DNA of 64,000 bases, from NCBI RefSeq assembly GCF_900106995.1, contig NZ_FNOK01000022.1, forward strand, positions 1 to 64,000. The letters run 5' to 3'. Below the pieces are notes generated by a model. The model saw nothing but the letters and a program-made list of their open reading frames with translations. It had not been told where the DNA came from and searched no databases. This DNA comes from Saccharopolyspora shandongensis (GTDB taxonomy: Bacteria; Actinomycetota; Actinomycetes; Mycobacteriales; Pseudonocardiaceae). Shown piece by piece: positions 50,661 to 59,164 of the stretch; position 1 is the stretch's first letter; each line of letters starts with the position of its first letter. The position numbers were made by a program, and so were the translations under genes.

Positions 50661-51680
50661 ATGAGCCCCGCCCTCGCCCACCGCTCCCTGCCACGCAGGA
50701 GTCTGCTGAAGCTCGCTGGCGGCGCCGTCACCGCTGGTGCGCTGCTGGGCACGAGCGGCTGCGGACTCCTCGGTGGATCGCAGGCGGAAAGCGGCGGAAA
50801 CGGGCTGGTGGAAAAGGCGAACCTCCGCGTCGGCGCCCTGCCGATCAACGACCTCGCCCCGCTGCACCTGGCCGTCCGCAACGGCTACTTCCAGCAGGAG
50901 GGCCTGACGGTCGAGATCGTCACCGCCCCGGACGGCAGCGCCGCGCTGAACAGCACCATCGGCGGCGACTACGACATCACCTACAGCAGCTACGTACCGT
51001 TCTTCCAGGCGCAAGCCAAGGGCATCGCGGACCTGAAGATCGTCGCGGACTGCGCGTCGGCCACGTCGAACACGACCATGATCATGACCTCGCCGGGCTC
51101 CAAGGTCCACCTGCCGCAGGACCTGGCGGGCAAGAAGATCGCGATCAGCGGCCCGAACACCATCACCGAGCTGCTGGTCAAGGCCACCATGCACGCCCAC
51201 GGCGTGGACTACAGCAAGGTGCAGCTGGCGCCGATCCCGTTCATCAACATGCCCGCCGCGCTGCAGCAGGGCCAGGTCGACGCCGCCATCGTCACCGAGC
51301 CCTTCCTCACCCTGGCCGCCCGCAACAGCGGCGCCGTGCCGGTGGTGGACACCGCCACCGGTCCGCTGGAGGACCTGCCGCTGACCGGCTACGGGGCGAC
51401 CGCGAAGTTCTGCCAGGAGAACCCGAAGACCGTCGCGGCGTTCCAGCGTGCCTTGGACCGCGCCGTCGCCGAGGCGCAGGACCGCAGCAAGATCGAGCCG
51501 CTGCTGCCGGAATTCGCCAAGATCGACAGGGACACCGCGGCGATCATCACGCTGCTGAAGTTCAACTCGCGCGCCGACGCCACCCGCCTGCAGCGGGTGC
51601 CGCGCCTGATGAAGGATTTCGGCTTCATCACCGCCGACCTGGACGTCGCCAGCATGATCGCGACGCCGCCGCAGGCCTGA
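50661..51680 (+). CDS. ABC transporter substrate-binding lipoprotein 1 (NrtA/SsuA/TauA-like)
   Basis: 339 aa, ATG behind AAGGAGG. Twin-arginine-type signal with lipobox (PRRSLLKLAGG...LLGTSGCG). The mature part is an NMT1/OpuAC-type binding fold: LRVGALPINDLAPLHLAVRN, GYFQQEGLTVEIVTAPDG, STIGGDYDITYSSYVPFFQA, QVDAAIVTEPFLTLAA, and TGYGATAKFCQENPKTVAAF. Families of this fold bind nitrate, sulfonates, taurine or pyrimidine precursors; which one here is not readable. About 235 nt of leader lie between its promoter and ATG. Closely similar to the next gene. Confidence 0.88.
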   Translation: MSPALAHRSLPRRSLLKLAGGAVTAGALLGTSGCGLLGGSQAESGGNGLVEKANLRVGALPINDLAPLHLAVRNGYFQQEGLTVEIVTAPDGSAALNSTIGGDYDITYSSYVPFFQAQAKGIADLKIVADCASATSNTTMIMTSPGSKVHLPQDLAGKKIAISGPNTITELLVKATMHAHGVDYSKVQLAPIPFINMPAALQQGQVDAAIVTEPFLTLAARNSGAVPVVDTATGPLEDLPLTGYGATAKFCQENPKTVAAFQRALDRAVAEAQDRSKIEPLLPEFAKIDRDTAAIITLLKFNSRADATRLQRVPRLMKDFGFITADLDVASMIATPPQA

Positions 51681-51903
51681 CGTTCTCGCTGGTCCCGCCG
51701 CCGCGAGCGGCTCGGATCGCCGCGGCGGTCCGGAACGCTCGCGCCCGGCGGGCTCGCCGTTGGTCCAGACGACATTTCTCGTTCGCTCGAATTGCCCAGC
51801 GCTATTCAGCTCACCGTCACAATTCGCCGCCGGCCATGACCTGAGTGGCGTGAATCACCCAGCGCATGTGAGTGACTCGCGACAACGAGCTAATTACACC
51901 TGG

Positions 51904-51932
51904 TTGTCGCATGTGATCCGACCTTCTACAGT
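51904..51932 (+). promoter_or_regulatory. Promoter of the second binding-protein gene (duplicate)
   Basis: TTGTCG (51904-51909), 17-nt spacer, TACAGT (51927-51932), then a downstream stretch (GACCCGCCACCGCACCGGGAGA) resembling that after the first promoter (CACCCCGCCACAGCCCGGGAGA). The leader is about 239 nt, nearly equal to the first. The region 51681-51903 upstream shows nothing else recognised. Confidence 0.72.
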
Positions 51933-52171
51933 TCGGGAACCAAGACCCGCCACCGCACCGGGAGAAACGACGCACCGCCGCCGGGACGCGGCACCACCGT
52001 GCCCGGAGTCGTTGCTCACCAGCACTTCCTCCCGGGTCACCATCGCGACGAGACCGGCCACCCCGCACCAGAAACACCCCGTGGCAACGGAATCGACGCC
52101 GACCCGTACCGCTCCCGGCGCAGGGCACAACGGAACACCGCGCACCGCACCCCGATGCCAGGAGGATCCAG

Positions 52172-53185
52172 ATGAGTCCCCTTCCCCGCGCCCTTCCACG
52201 CCGCAACCTGTTGAAACTCGCCGGCGGGATGGTCACGGCAGGCGCCCTGATGGGCACCAGCGGTTGCGGACTCCTGGGCGGTTCAGAGGAGCAGAAGGGC
52301 GGCAACGCGCAGGTGGAGAAGGCGCACCTGCGGATCGGCGGGCTGCCCACCAGCGAACTCGCGCCGCTGCACCTGGCGGCGAAGAACGGCCACTTCCAGC
52401 GGGAGGGCCTCACCGTCGAGATCATCAACGCGCCCGACGGCGCCACCGCGCTGAACAGCACCATCGGCGGCGACTACGACATCACCTTCAGCAGCTACGT
52501 GCCCATCTTCGCCGCCCAGGCCAAGGGCATCGCACAGCTGAAGATCGTCGCGGACTGCGCGTCGAGCAATCCGAACACCTGCATGATCATGGCGTCGCCG
52601 GAGTCCAGCGTCCGCACGCCGCAGGACCTGGCCGACAAGCGGATCGCGATCAGCGGCAGCGGCACCATCTCCGAACTCCTGGTCAAGGCATCGATGAAGG
52701 CCAACGGCGTGGACTACGACGGCGTCCAGTGGATGCCGCTGGGGTTCATCAACATGCCCAACGCGCTGCGCACCAACCAGGTCGACGCGGCGTTCGTGGT
52801 CGAGCCGTTCCTGACGCTGTCCGCCCGCGACGCGGGCGCCGTCCCGGTGGTGGACACCGTCACCGGGCCGCTGGAGGACCTGCCGCTGGGCGGCTACGTG
52901 TCGGCGGCCAAGTTCGCCGAGGAGAACCCCAAGACCGTGGCGGCGTTCCAGCGCGCCATGGACTCCGCCGTCACCGAGGCGCAGGACCGCAGCAAGATCG
53001 AACCGCTGCTGCCCGAATTCGCCAAGATCGACAAGGAGACTGCGGCGATCATCACGCTGCTGAAGATGAATTCCCGCGCCGACGCCACCCGCTTGCAGCG
53101 CATTCCGCGGCTGATGCTGGAATTCGGTTACATCGACAAGGAAATCGACGTGGCGAGCATGATCTTCGCGCCGCCGCAGAGCTGA
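52172..53185 (+). CDS. ABC transporter substrate-binding lipoprotein 2 (paralogue)
   Basis: 337 aa, ATG behind AGGAGG. Same design as the preceding gene: signal PRRNLLKLAGG with lipobox (GTSGCGLLGGS), LRIGGLPTSELAPLHLAAKN, GHFQREGLTVEIINAPDGAT, STIGGDYDITFSSYVPIFAA, QVDAAFVVEPFLTLSARDAG, PLEDLPLGGYVSAAKFAEEN. Clearly a tandem duplicate that has diverged, perhaps to widen the substrate range. The permease gene starts 10 bp after its stop, so this copy is in the same operon as the transporter; copy 1 may be transcribed apart. Confidence 0.88.
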   Translation: MSPLPRALPRRNLLKLAGGMVTAGALMGTSGCGLLGGSEEQKGGNAQVEKAHLRIGGLPTSELAPLHLAAKNGHFQREGLTVEIINAPDGATALNSTIGGDYDITFSSYVPIFAAQAKGIAQLKIVADCASSNPNTCMIMASPESSVRTPQDLADKRIAISGSGTISELLVKASMKANGVDYDGVQWMPLGFINMPNALRTNQVDAAFVVEPFLTLSARDAGAVPVVDTVTGPLEDLPLGGYVSAAKFAEENPKTVAAFQRAMDSAVTEAQDRSKIEPLLPEFAKIDKETAAIITLLKMNSRADATRLQRIPRLMLEFGYIDKEIDVASMIFAPPQS

Positions 53186-53195
53186 ACTCGGGGAA

Positions 53196-53963
53196 ATGAC
53201 GAAAACACTCCGGGGATTGGTCGGCCTGGTGGGCTTCCTGATTCTGTGGGAAGCCTTCAGCCGGTCCGAAATCGTCCCCCAGCAATACTTTCCGCCACCG
53301 TCCACAGTGCTCGCCCAGTTCGCCGAACTGCTCGGCGATAGCGGCTTCCTCCTCGACCTGATCGCCACCGTGCTGGCCTGGGCGATCGCGCTGGGCATCT
53401 CCATCGCCATCGCGGTGCCCGCCGGGCTGCTGCTCGGCAGCGTGCGCTGGATCCGGGTCGCGACCCGGGCGATCATCGAGTTCCTCCGGCCGATCCCGTC
53501 GGTGGCGCTGATCCCGCTGGCGATCGTGCTGGTCGGCGCGGGGCCGGAAACCAAGATCACGCTCGCGGTCTACGCCGCGGTGTGGCCGATCCTGTTCAAC
53601 ACCATCTACGCGTTGGACGAGATCGACCCGGTGATGGTGGACACCGCGCGCTCCTTCGGGCTGGGCCGGGGCCGGATCATGTTCACGGTGGCGCTGCCGA
53701 ACGCGGCGCCGTTCGTGCTCACCGGCATCCGGATGTCCGCCGCGGTGGCGCTGATCCTGGTGGTCAGCACCGAGTTCCTGGCCGGCGGCGGCAGCGGCCT
53801 CGGCAGCTTCGTGCTCGACGCGAGCACCGGCGCCGGGCGGATGGACCTGGTGCTGGCCGGGACGCTGGTGGCGGGGATCGTCGGCTACCTCATCAACGAG
53901 GTGCTGGAACAGGTGCACAAGCGCGGCCTCCGGTGGAGCGCGGTCGATCGGGAGGCGGCGTGA
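53196..53963 (+). CDS. ABC transporter permease 1 (SsuC/NrtB/TauC-like)
   Basis: 255 aa, ATG behind GGGGAA. Six membrane helices; the EAA loop VDTARSFGLGRGRIMFTVAL, PNAAPFVLTGIRMSAAVALI and the N-terminal FLILWEAFSRSEIVPQQYFPPP are those of binding-protein-dependent permeases for nitrate/sulfonate/taurine. Its stop overlaps the start of the second permease (GTGA), so the two probably form a heterodimer, whereas SsuC-type systems normally use one permease gene. Confidence 0.9.
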   Translation: MTKTLRGLVGLVGFLILWEAFSRSEIVPQQYFPPPSTVLAQFAELLGDSGFLLDLIATVLAWAIALGISIAIAVPAGLLLGSVRWIRVATRAIIEFLRPIPSVALIPLAIVLVGAGPETKITLAVYAAVWPILFNTIYALDEIDPVMVDTARSFGLGRGRIMFTVALPNAAPFVLTGIRMSAAVALILVVSTEFLAGGGSGLGSFVLDASTGAGRMDLVLAGTLVAGIVGYLINEVLEQVHKRGLRWSAVDREAA

Positions 53964-54760
53964 TCAAGATGCGCGGATTCCTGCAGCGCTGGGTGGTGTT
54001 CATCGGCGCGATCGTGGCCTGGGAGCTGCTCACCCGCGCCGCGCAGAGCCCGTTCTTCCCGACCCCGACCACGATCGTCGGCACGGCCGCGGAGAAGTGG
54101 TTCAGCGGGCCGGCGTCGTCGCTGTTCCTGACCGACGAGGCGTTCTCCGACCTGCTGGCCAGCCTCGGGCGGATCGCCGCGGGCTGGGTCATCGCCGTGG
54201 TGCTCGGCGTCGCGCTGGGCACCCTGCTCGGCCGCTCCCGCACCGCGCTGGACTACTTCGGGCCGCTGATGGCGTTCATGCGGGCCATCCCGCCGCCCGT
54301 GCTGGTGCCGGTCTTCCTGGTGCTGCTGGGCATCGGCACGCAGATGCAGATCACCGTGATCGTCTTCGGCGTGATGTGGCCGATCCTGCTGAACACCGTC
54401 GACGGGGTCCGCTCCGTCGACCAGGTCAAGGTGGACACCGCCCGCTCGTTCCGCATCCCGCGCGCGCACTGGATCTTCGGCGTGGTGCTGCCCGCGGCGA
54501 CGCCGAAGATCTTCGCCGGGCTGCGGGTGAGCCTGTCGCTGGCGCTGGTGCTGATGGTCGTCTCCGAGCTAGTCGGCTCCACCAACGGCATCGGCTACCG
54601 GCTGATGTTCGACCAGCGGCAGTTCGACTTCCCCGCGATGTGGGCGGGCATCGTGCTCCTGGGCATCCTCGGATACCTGCTCAACACCCTGCTGCTCGTG
54701 GTGGAGCGCCGCGCGCTGAGCTGGCAACCCTCGCAGGCGCACCAAGTAGTCGGAGGCTGA
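53960..54760 (+). CDS. ABC transporter permease 2
   Basis: 266 aa from a GTG (behind GGGAGGCGG) overlapping the first permease stop by 4 bp. Six helices with the EAA loop VDTARSFRIPRAHWIFGVVL and PAATPKIFAGLRVSLSLALV; N-terminus VVFIGAIVAWELLTRAAQSP, FFPTPTTIVGTA. About one third identical by eye to permease 1 in conserved parts. ATPase gene follows 6 bp later. Confidence 0.9.
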   Translation: MIKMRGFLQRWVVFIGAIVAWELLTRAAQSPFFPTPTTIVGTAAEKWFSGPASSLFLTDEAFSDLLASLGRIAAGWVIAVVLGVALGTLLGRSRTALDYFGPLMAFMRAIPPPVLVPVFLVLLGIGTQMQITVIVFGVMWPILLNTVDGVRSVDQVKVDTARSFRIPRAHWIFGVVLPAATPKIFAGLRVSLSLALVLMVVSELVGSTNGIGYRLMFDQRQFDFPAMWAGIVLLGILGYLLNTLLLVVERRALSWQPSQAHQVVGG

Positions 54761-54766
54761 ACTTCC

Positions 54767-55666
54767 ATGACTGAAACCAAGATCATGCTCGACGTCTCCG
54801 CGCTCGGGCACCGCTACGGCGGCGCAAACGGCCACCAGGCCATCGCCGACCTGACGTTCCAGGTGCGCACCGGCGAACTCGCCTGCATCGTCGGCCCGTC
54901 CGGTTGCGGCAAGTCCACCATGCTGCGCTCCATCTCCGGCCTGATCAAGCCGACCACCGGCGACGTCAAGCTGGGCGGCAACCCGGTGAACGGCGTGCCG
55001 GAGGACCTGGCCGTCGTGTTCCAGGACTACAGCCGGTCGCTGTTCCCCTGGCTGTCGGTGCGGTCCAACGTCGAGTTCCCGCTTCGCTCCAGGGGTTTGA
55101 GCAAGGCGGAGCGGCGCAGCCGGGCCGACGAGGTGCTCGAATGGGTCGGCCTGAGCGCGGCGGCCAAGAAGTACCCGTGGCAGCTCTCCGGCGGCATGCA
55201 GCAGCGCGTGTCGATCGCCCGGGCGCTGGCCTGCCGGCCGGCGCTGCTGCTGATGGACGAGCCGTTCGCCTCGGTGGACGCCCAGACCCGCTTCGAGCTG
55301 GAAGACCTGCTGCTGCGGGTCCGCAAGCAGTTCGACAGCACGGTCCTGCTGGTCACCCACGACATCGACGAGAGCATCTACCTGGCGGACCGGGTCTTCG
55401 TGCTCTCGAAGTCCCCGGCGTCGATCGTGGCGGACCTGGAGATCCCGCTCGGCGACGAGCGCGACCAGATCACGACCCGCGAGTCGGAGACGTTCGTCCA
55501 CCTCCGCAGCGAGGTGGCCCGCCTCCTCGACGTCCGCAGCGCCCACGCCCCGGCGAAGGACGACGCCGCCCCGGCGGAGTCCGATGTGGACAACGCGGAG
55601 TCCACCGCGAAGCAGTGGGCCGAGGCGGAGAAGGCGGAGGCCGCGAAGGCCGACGCCCGCAACTGA
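54767..55666 (+). CDS. ABC transporter ATP-binding protein (SsuB/NrtD-like)
   Basis: 299 aa. Walker A VGPSGCGKSTMLRSI, Q-loop VFQDYSRSLFPWLSV, signature QLSGGMQQRVSIARAL, Walker B LLLMDEPFASVDAQ, switch VTHDIDES. The order ISGLIKPTTGDVKLGG and FPWLSV is typical for nitrate/sulfonate/taurine importers. The C-terminal 55 residues are an acidic/Ala-rich helical tail (ESTAKQWAEAEKAEAAKADA) not normal for the family. Last gene of the importer operon. Confidence 0.92.
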   Translation: MTETKIMLDVSALGHRYGGANGHQAIADLTFQVRTGELACIVGPSGCGKSTMLRSISGLIKPTTGDVKLGGNPVNGVPEDLAVVFQDYSRSLFPWLSVRSNVEFPLRSRGLSKAERRSRADEVLEWVGLSAAAKKYPWQLSGGMQQRVSIARALACRPALLLMDEPFASVDAQTRFELEDLLLRVRKQFDSTVLLVTHDIDESIYLADRVFVLSKSPASIVADLEIPLGDERDQITTRESETFVHLRSEVARLLDVRSAHAPAKDDAAPAESDVDNAESTAKQWAEAEKAEAAKADARN

Positions 55667-55770
55667 CGCAGCACGCGCGGAAAGGCGCCTCCCGCCGATC
55701 GATTCGGCCGGGGGCGCCCTTCGCGTTCACCCGCCGGTCCGATGTGGACCGGTGGTTCCGCTGGCCATGG

Positions 55771-55816
55771 CCCGTGTGCACTTTGTGTTGCTATAGCAGC
55801 ACAAAGTGCACACGGG
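55771..55816. repeat. Family-1 palindrome, copy D
   Basis: Perfect 17-bp arms (CCCGTGTGCACTTTGTG at 55771-55787, complement at 55800-55816) around TTGCTATAGCAG. It lies between the convergent ABC ATPase and decarboxylase genes; a second GC hairpin (55684-55730) precedes it. Confidence 0.82.
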
Positions 55817-55831
55817 TCCTGAGCAGGCGGA

Positions 55832-57427
55832 TCAGTACAGGTAGCGCTGGCCCGGGTCGACCTTGACGTGCAGCAGGGTCGGGCCGGTCTTGCCTGTGAA
55901 CTCCTCGGCGAGCGCCGCGTCGAGTTCCGCAGGCGTCCGCACCAGCTTCGACGGGCAGCCCAGGCTGGTCGCCAGCGCGCCGAAGTCGATGCCGCCGAGC
56001 TCCACGCCCGGCAGCCTGTCGCCGCCCGCCGCCTCGCCCAGCACCGCCACCGCCGCGTACCGCGAGTTGTCCATGATCACGAACGTGACCGGCGCCTGCT
56101 CGCGGACCGCCGTCCACACCGACTGGATCCCGTACATGCTGGAGCCGTCGCCGATCAGCGCGACCGTGCGCCGCGACGGGTCCGCCATGGCCACCCCGAC
56201 CGCCGCGCCGATGCCGTACCCGAGCGCGCCGGAGAACCCGGTGAAGAACCCGCCGTCGGTGGACCGGATCGGGAAGTGCTCGTGCAAGTCGTTGCGGTGG
56301 CTGGGAGTTTCCTCCACGACGGCCGCGTCCGCGGGCAGCACCCCGGCGATCGTGTCGAAGACGTAGGAAGCGGTCATCGGCGTCGACGCGGTCGGCTTGG
56401 CCGGTCGCGCGTAGCCCGCCGGCGCGCTCCGCCGCTGCGCCTCGACCTGGCCGTTGACCTCCCGCACCGAGTGCGCCAGCGTGCCCAGCACGCCGCTGCC
56501 CCACCGGGCCCTGGCGAGCACGTCCGGGTCGTCGTGCACCAGGAAGATCTCGGGCAGCGCGGCCTCGTTCTCGCCGCGGTACACGTGGTAGGTGAAAGCC
56601 GGCGCGCCCCACACGACGACGAGATCGTGCTTGGCGAGCTCCTCGCCGAGCAACCGCTGCTCGGGCTGCAGGAAACCGGCGAACTGCGGGTGATCCTCGG
56701 GGAACGAGCAGCGCGGCGACATCGGCGCCGCGTAAACCGCCGCCTGCGTCTTCTCCACCAGCTCCACCAGCTCCGCGACCACGCCGTCGGCGTCCACCGC
56801 CGGGCCGACGACGAACGCCGGGCGCTCGCAGCCGCGCAGCGCCTCGGCCAGACCGGCGACGGCCGCGGGGTCGGGGGCGAAGCCGGGAGTGCGCGAGCGC
56901 GCGGTCACCGGCACGCCGGGCTGATCCCAGTCGTCGGCCGGGATCGACACGAACACCGGGCCGTACGGCGGGGTCGTCGCCAGCTGGTAGGCGCGCACCA
57001 GGGCCGCGGGCACGTCCTCGGCGCGAGCCGGTTCGTAGCTCCACTTCACGTACGGCTTCGGGAAGGTCGCGGCGTCGGTGGCACCGAGGAAGGGCTCGTC
57101 GAACATCAGGGTGCGGGTCTGCTGCCCGGCCGTGATGATCATCGGCGTCCGGTTGCGGTAGGCGGTGAAGATCGCGCCCAGCGCGTGCCCTACACCGCCC
57201 GCGGAGTGCAGGTTGACCAGCACCGGTTCCCGGCAGGACTGCGCGTAGCCGTCGGCCATCGCGACCACCACTGATTCCTGCAGGCCCAACACGTAGCGGA
57301 AGTCGTCCGGCCATCCCGTCAGGAACGGCACCTCGGTCGTACCCGGGTTGCCGAACACGGTCGTCAGCCCGAGTTCCCGCATCAAACCCCGGGTGATGTC
57401 ACGGACCGTACGGTCCTCGCTGCGCAT
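55832..57427 (-). CDS. Thiamine-diphosphate enzyme, benzoylformate decarboxylase-like
   Basis: 531 aa. Strongly resembles P. putida benzoylformate decarboxylase: VFGNPGTTEVPFLTGWPDDF, E51 (cofactor-activating, LQESVVV), H74 (VNLHSAGGVG), AGQQTRTLM, KPYVKWSYEPARAEDVP, H281 (PAFTYHVY), and the ThDP/Mg motif GDGSSMYGIQSVWTAVREQ...MDNSRYAAV. The known active-site Ser26 is replaced by Thr30. Likely a decarboxylase of an aromatic or branched 2-oxo acid; the Ser to Thr change makes the exact substrate uncertain. ATG start; transcribed alone. Confidence 0.85.
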   Translation of the reverse strand: MRSEDRTVRDITRGLMRELGLTTVFGNPGTTEVPFLTGWPDDFRYVLGLQESVVVAMADGYAQSCREPVLVNLHSAGGVGHALGAIFTAYRNRTPMIITAGQQTRTLMFDEPFLGATDAATFPKPYVKWSYEPARAEDVPAALVRAYQLATTPPYGPVFVSIPADDWDQPGVPVTARSRTPGFAPDPAAVAGLAEALRGCERPAFVVGPAVDADGVVAELVELVEKTQAAVYAAPMSPRCSFPEDHPQFAGFLQPEQRLLGEELAKHDLVVVWGAPAFTYHVYRGENEAALPEIFLVHDDPDVLARARWGSGVLGTLAHSVREVNGQVEAQRRSAPAGYARPAKPTASTPMTASYVFDTIAGVLPADAAVVEETPSHRNDLHEHFPIRSTDGGFFTGFSGALGYGIGAAVGVAMADPSRRTVALIGDGSSMYGIQSVWTAVREQAPVTFVIMDNSRYAAVAVLGEAAGGDRLPGVELGGIDFGALATSLGCPSKLVRTPAELDAALAEEFTGKTGPTLLHVKVDPGQRYLY

Positions 57428-57522
57428 CGAAGCCCTCCCTCATCGCGCGAACAACCCCGCTCACCTGCGAGGTTGCCCTGACACGACATCACAAGGATGG
57501 CCGCCGAACCAGATCGCCTTCG

Positions 57523-58023
57523 TCACTCTGCGGAAGGACCGGTGCACACCGTCCGCGCCGGTTCCGGATAAACGGTGTTCCGGACCGTCCCTGGTGGGCA
57601 CGCCGCCGCGCCGGTGGTGTTCGAGGCCACGCCGGTGACGCGCTCGTTCGCACCGGGTTCGCCGCAGCGCGCCTTGATCTCGATGCCCGCCGCCGGAACG
57701 CGCAGGCAGTCGCCGACCACCACGTCCGGCACCAGGCACAGCCGCAGCCCGCTGTCGCGGCGGACCGTCGCGTACCCCGGCCGGCACCCCTCGGAGACCT
57801 CGGCGATCAGGAAGTCCGACTCGGCGCTGCCGCAGCCGACCTGCCGCCAGTCGGGATCCGCCGCGCCTACGTCGGTGATGTCCACGCAGTCCCCGGCCTC
57901 CGGCCGGTCGGCGCCGAGGGCGAAGTAGGCGCCGATGACGATGGCGAATCCGATGGCGAGCACGCCGACGTAGGCGACGCGCCCGACCACCTTTCCGGCC
58001 CGGCTGCGCGGCGGATGGCTCAT
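57523..58023 (-). CDS. LppU/SCO3897-type exported protein (short)
   Basis: 166 aa. Short basic N-terminus, one membrane helix (VAYVGVLAIGFAIVIGAYFAL), then an exported Cys-rich domain: AGDCVDITDVGAADPDWRQVGCGSAES, CRPGYATV, LCLVPDVVVGDCLRV. Two units of the C-x(n)-C-G-S-A/DCL pattern place it in the LppU family, of unknown function. It resembles the domain of the 253-aa protein at 58380-59141, so the two are likely paralogues. Confidence 0.75.
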   Translation of the reverse strand: MSHPPRSRAGKVVGRVAYVGVLAIGFAIVIGAYFALGADRPEAGDCVDITDVGAADPDWRQVGCGSAESDFLIAEVSEGCRPGYATVRRDSGLRLCLVPDVVVGDCLRVPAAGIEIKARCGEPGANERVTGVASNTTGAAACPPGTVRNTVYPEPARTVCTGPSAE

Positions 58024-58130
58024 GGACCCCTCCGGAAACGATCTTGCCGCGCAAACTTAGCGGAAATCGCCGTCCGACCACCGCCGATCAGCACAAATGG
58101 TCCGATTTACCCCGGTTTCGGGATGGGCTT

Positions 58131-58275
58131 GCGTGGCGGTGCGGGTGGCGGCCCCCCTGCGGGAGTTGCGGACGCCGCCCGGACTCCGGGATCCCGACTT
58201 GTGCATGACCGCGGTACGCAGCTTCGGGGGCTGGCCTCAGCAGGGCGGGCACAGCCTGAGAACCCACGGCGGTGC
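58131..58275. repeat. Family-4 element, copy 4 (inverted)
   Basis: Left end GCGTGGCGGTGCGGGTGGCGG, right end CCTGAGAACCCACGGCGGTG, same orientation as copy 3; the middle has GGGATCCCGACTTGTGCATG. It lies in the 356-bp gap between the two LppU-type genes; a hairpin flank (CCGCATGCGG) follows. Confidence 0.72.
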
Positions 58276-58344
58276 GAGCCGAGTCCCACACCGCATGCGG
58301 CCAACGCCGCGTCCTAAAAGGACTCCTCGGGAGGAATCCGAGAA

Positions 58345-58374
58345 GGTCGTGAGCGCGCAACGGCGCTCACGACC
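58345..58374 (-). terminator. Terminator of the longer LppU-type gene
   Basis: GGTCGTGAGCGC (58345-58356) pairs perfectly with GCGCTCACGACC (58363-58374), 6-nt loop, 5 bp after the stop codon on the minus strand. Confidence 0.8.
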
Positions 58375-58379
58375 GATCA

Positions 58380-59141
58380 CTACTGCACGTTGCCGAAGCA
58401 GACGGTGCGCTTCTCGAACACGTAGTAGCCCTCGCCCTCGGCGCACGCGGTCTTCGGGTCGGTGCTGTCGGCGACCTTGGTCACCTGGTCCTCGGCCTTG
58501 CTGCACTCGATCTTCAGCGGCACGCTGTCCTCCGCTTCGCTGAAGTTCGTCAGGCAGTCGCCCTGCTTGACGTCCAACTCGATGCAGTAGGTCTTGCCGC
58601 CGACGACGTTGGTGTAGTCGTCGAGGCAGAGGCTCCGGTTGTTGCCCGACACGACGTCGGTGATCTTGTAGTCCGAGTCCGCGGAACCGCAGTCCGCGGC
58701 GTTCATCTCGCCGCCCTTCTCGCTGACCAGCGAGACGCAGCTGCCGGCCGCGAACGTGCTGCCCGAGCTCTCGGTGGTGCTCTCGGTGATGCGTTCGGTG
58801 GTGCGCGTCGTGCTGCGTTCAGTGGTGGGCGCGGTGGTCGGGCCGGCTTCGTTCCGGCCGCCGCCGCTGTTGACCGCCAGCAGGATGATCGTCACCACGA
58901 TGCCGATGACCACCACCGCGCCGACGCTGACCAGGCCGATGATCAGGCCGGTGCGGTTCTTCTTCGGCGGCATCGAAGGCGGCTGACTGCCCGCGACGTG
59001 GCGCCAGAAGTCGTCCGAGGCGTTCGGCGGCGGGTACTGGCCCGACGGGTACGACCCGGAGGGATAGGACCCCGGGGGGCCCGGCTGCGATCCGTACGGC
59101 CCGGACTGCGATCCGTACGGATCCTGCGGTGGATAACTCAC
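58380..59141 (-). CDS. LppU/SCO3897-type membrane-anchored protein (long)
   Basis: 253 aa from a GTG 4 nt after GGAGGAG. The N-terminal 60 residues are cytoplasmic and made of Pro/Gly/Ser/Tyr (YGSQSGPYGSQPGPPGSYPS), followed by KKNR and one membrane helix (TGLIIGLVSVGAVVVIGIVV), a Thr/Ser stalk and an exported domain with paired Cys motifs (GSCVSLV...DCGSADSDY, SLCLDDY, YCIELDVKQGDCLTNF, CFGNVQ end). Disulfides are likely. Function unknown; paralogue of the 166-aa protein downstream. Confidence 0.75.
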   Translation of the reverse strand: MSYPPQDPYGSQSGPYGSQPGPPGSYPSGSYPSGQYPPPNASDDFWRHVAGSQPPSMPPKKNRTGLIIGLVSVGAVVVIGIVVTIILLAVNSGGGRNEAGPTTAPTTERSTTRTTERITESTTESSGSTFAAGSCVSLVSEKGGEMNAADCGSADSDYKITDVVSGNNRSLCLDDYTNVVGGKTYCIELDVKQGDCLTNFSEAEDSVPLKIECSKAEDQVTKVADSTDPKTACAEGEGYYVFEKRTVCFGNVQ

Positions 59142-59164
59142 TGCTCCTCCGTTTTTTGTGCGCA

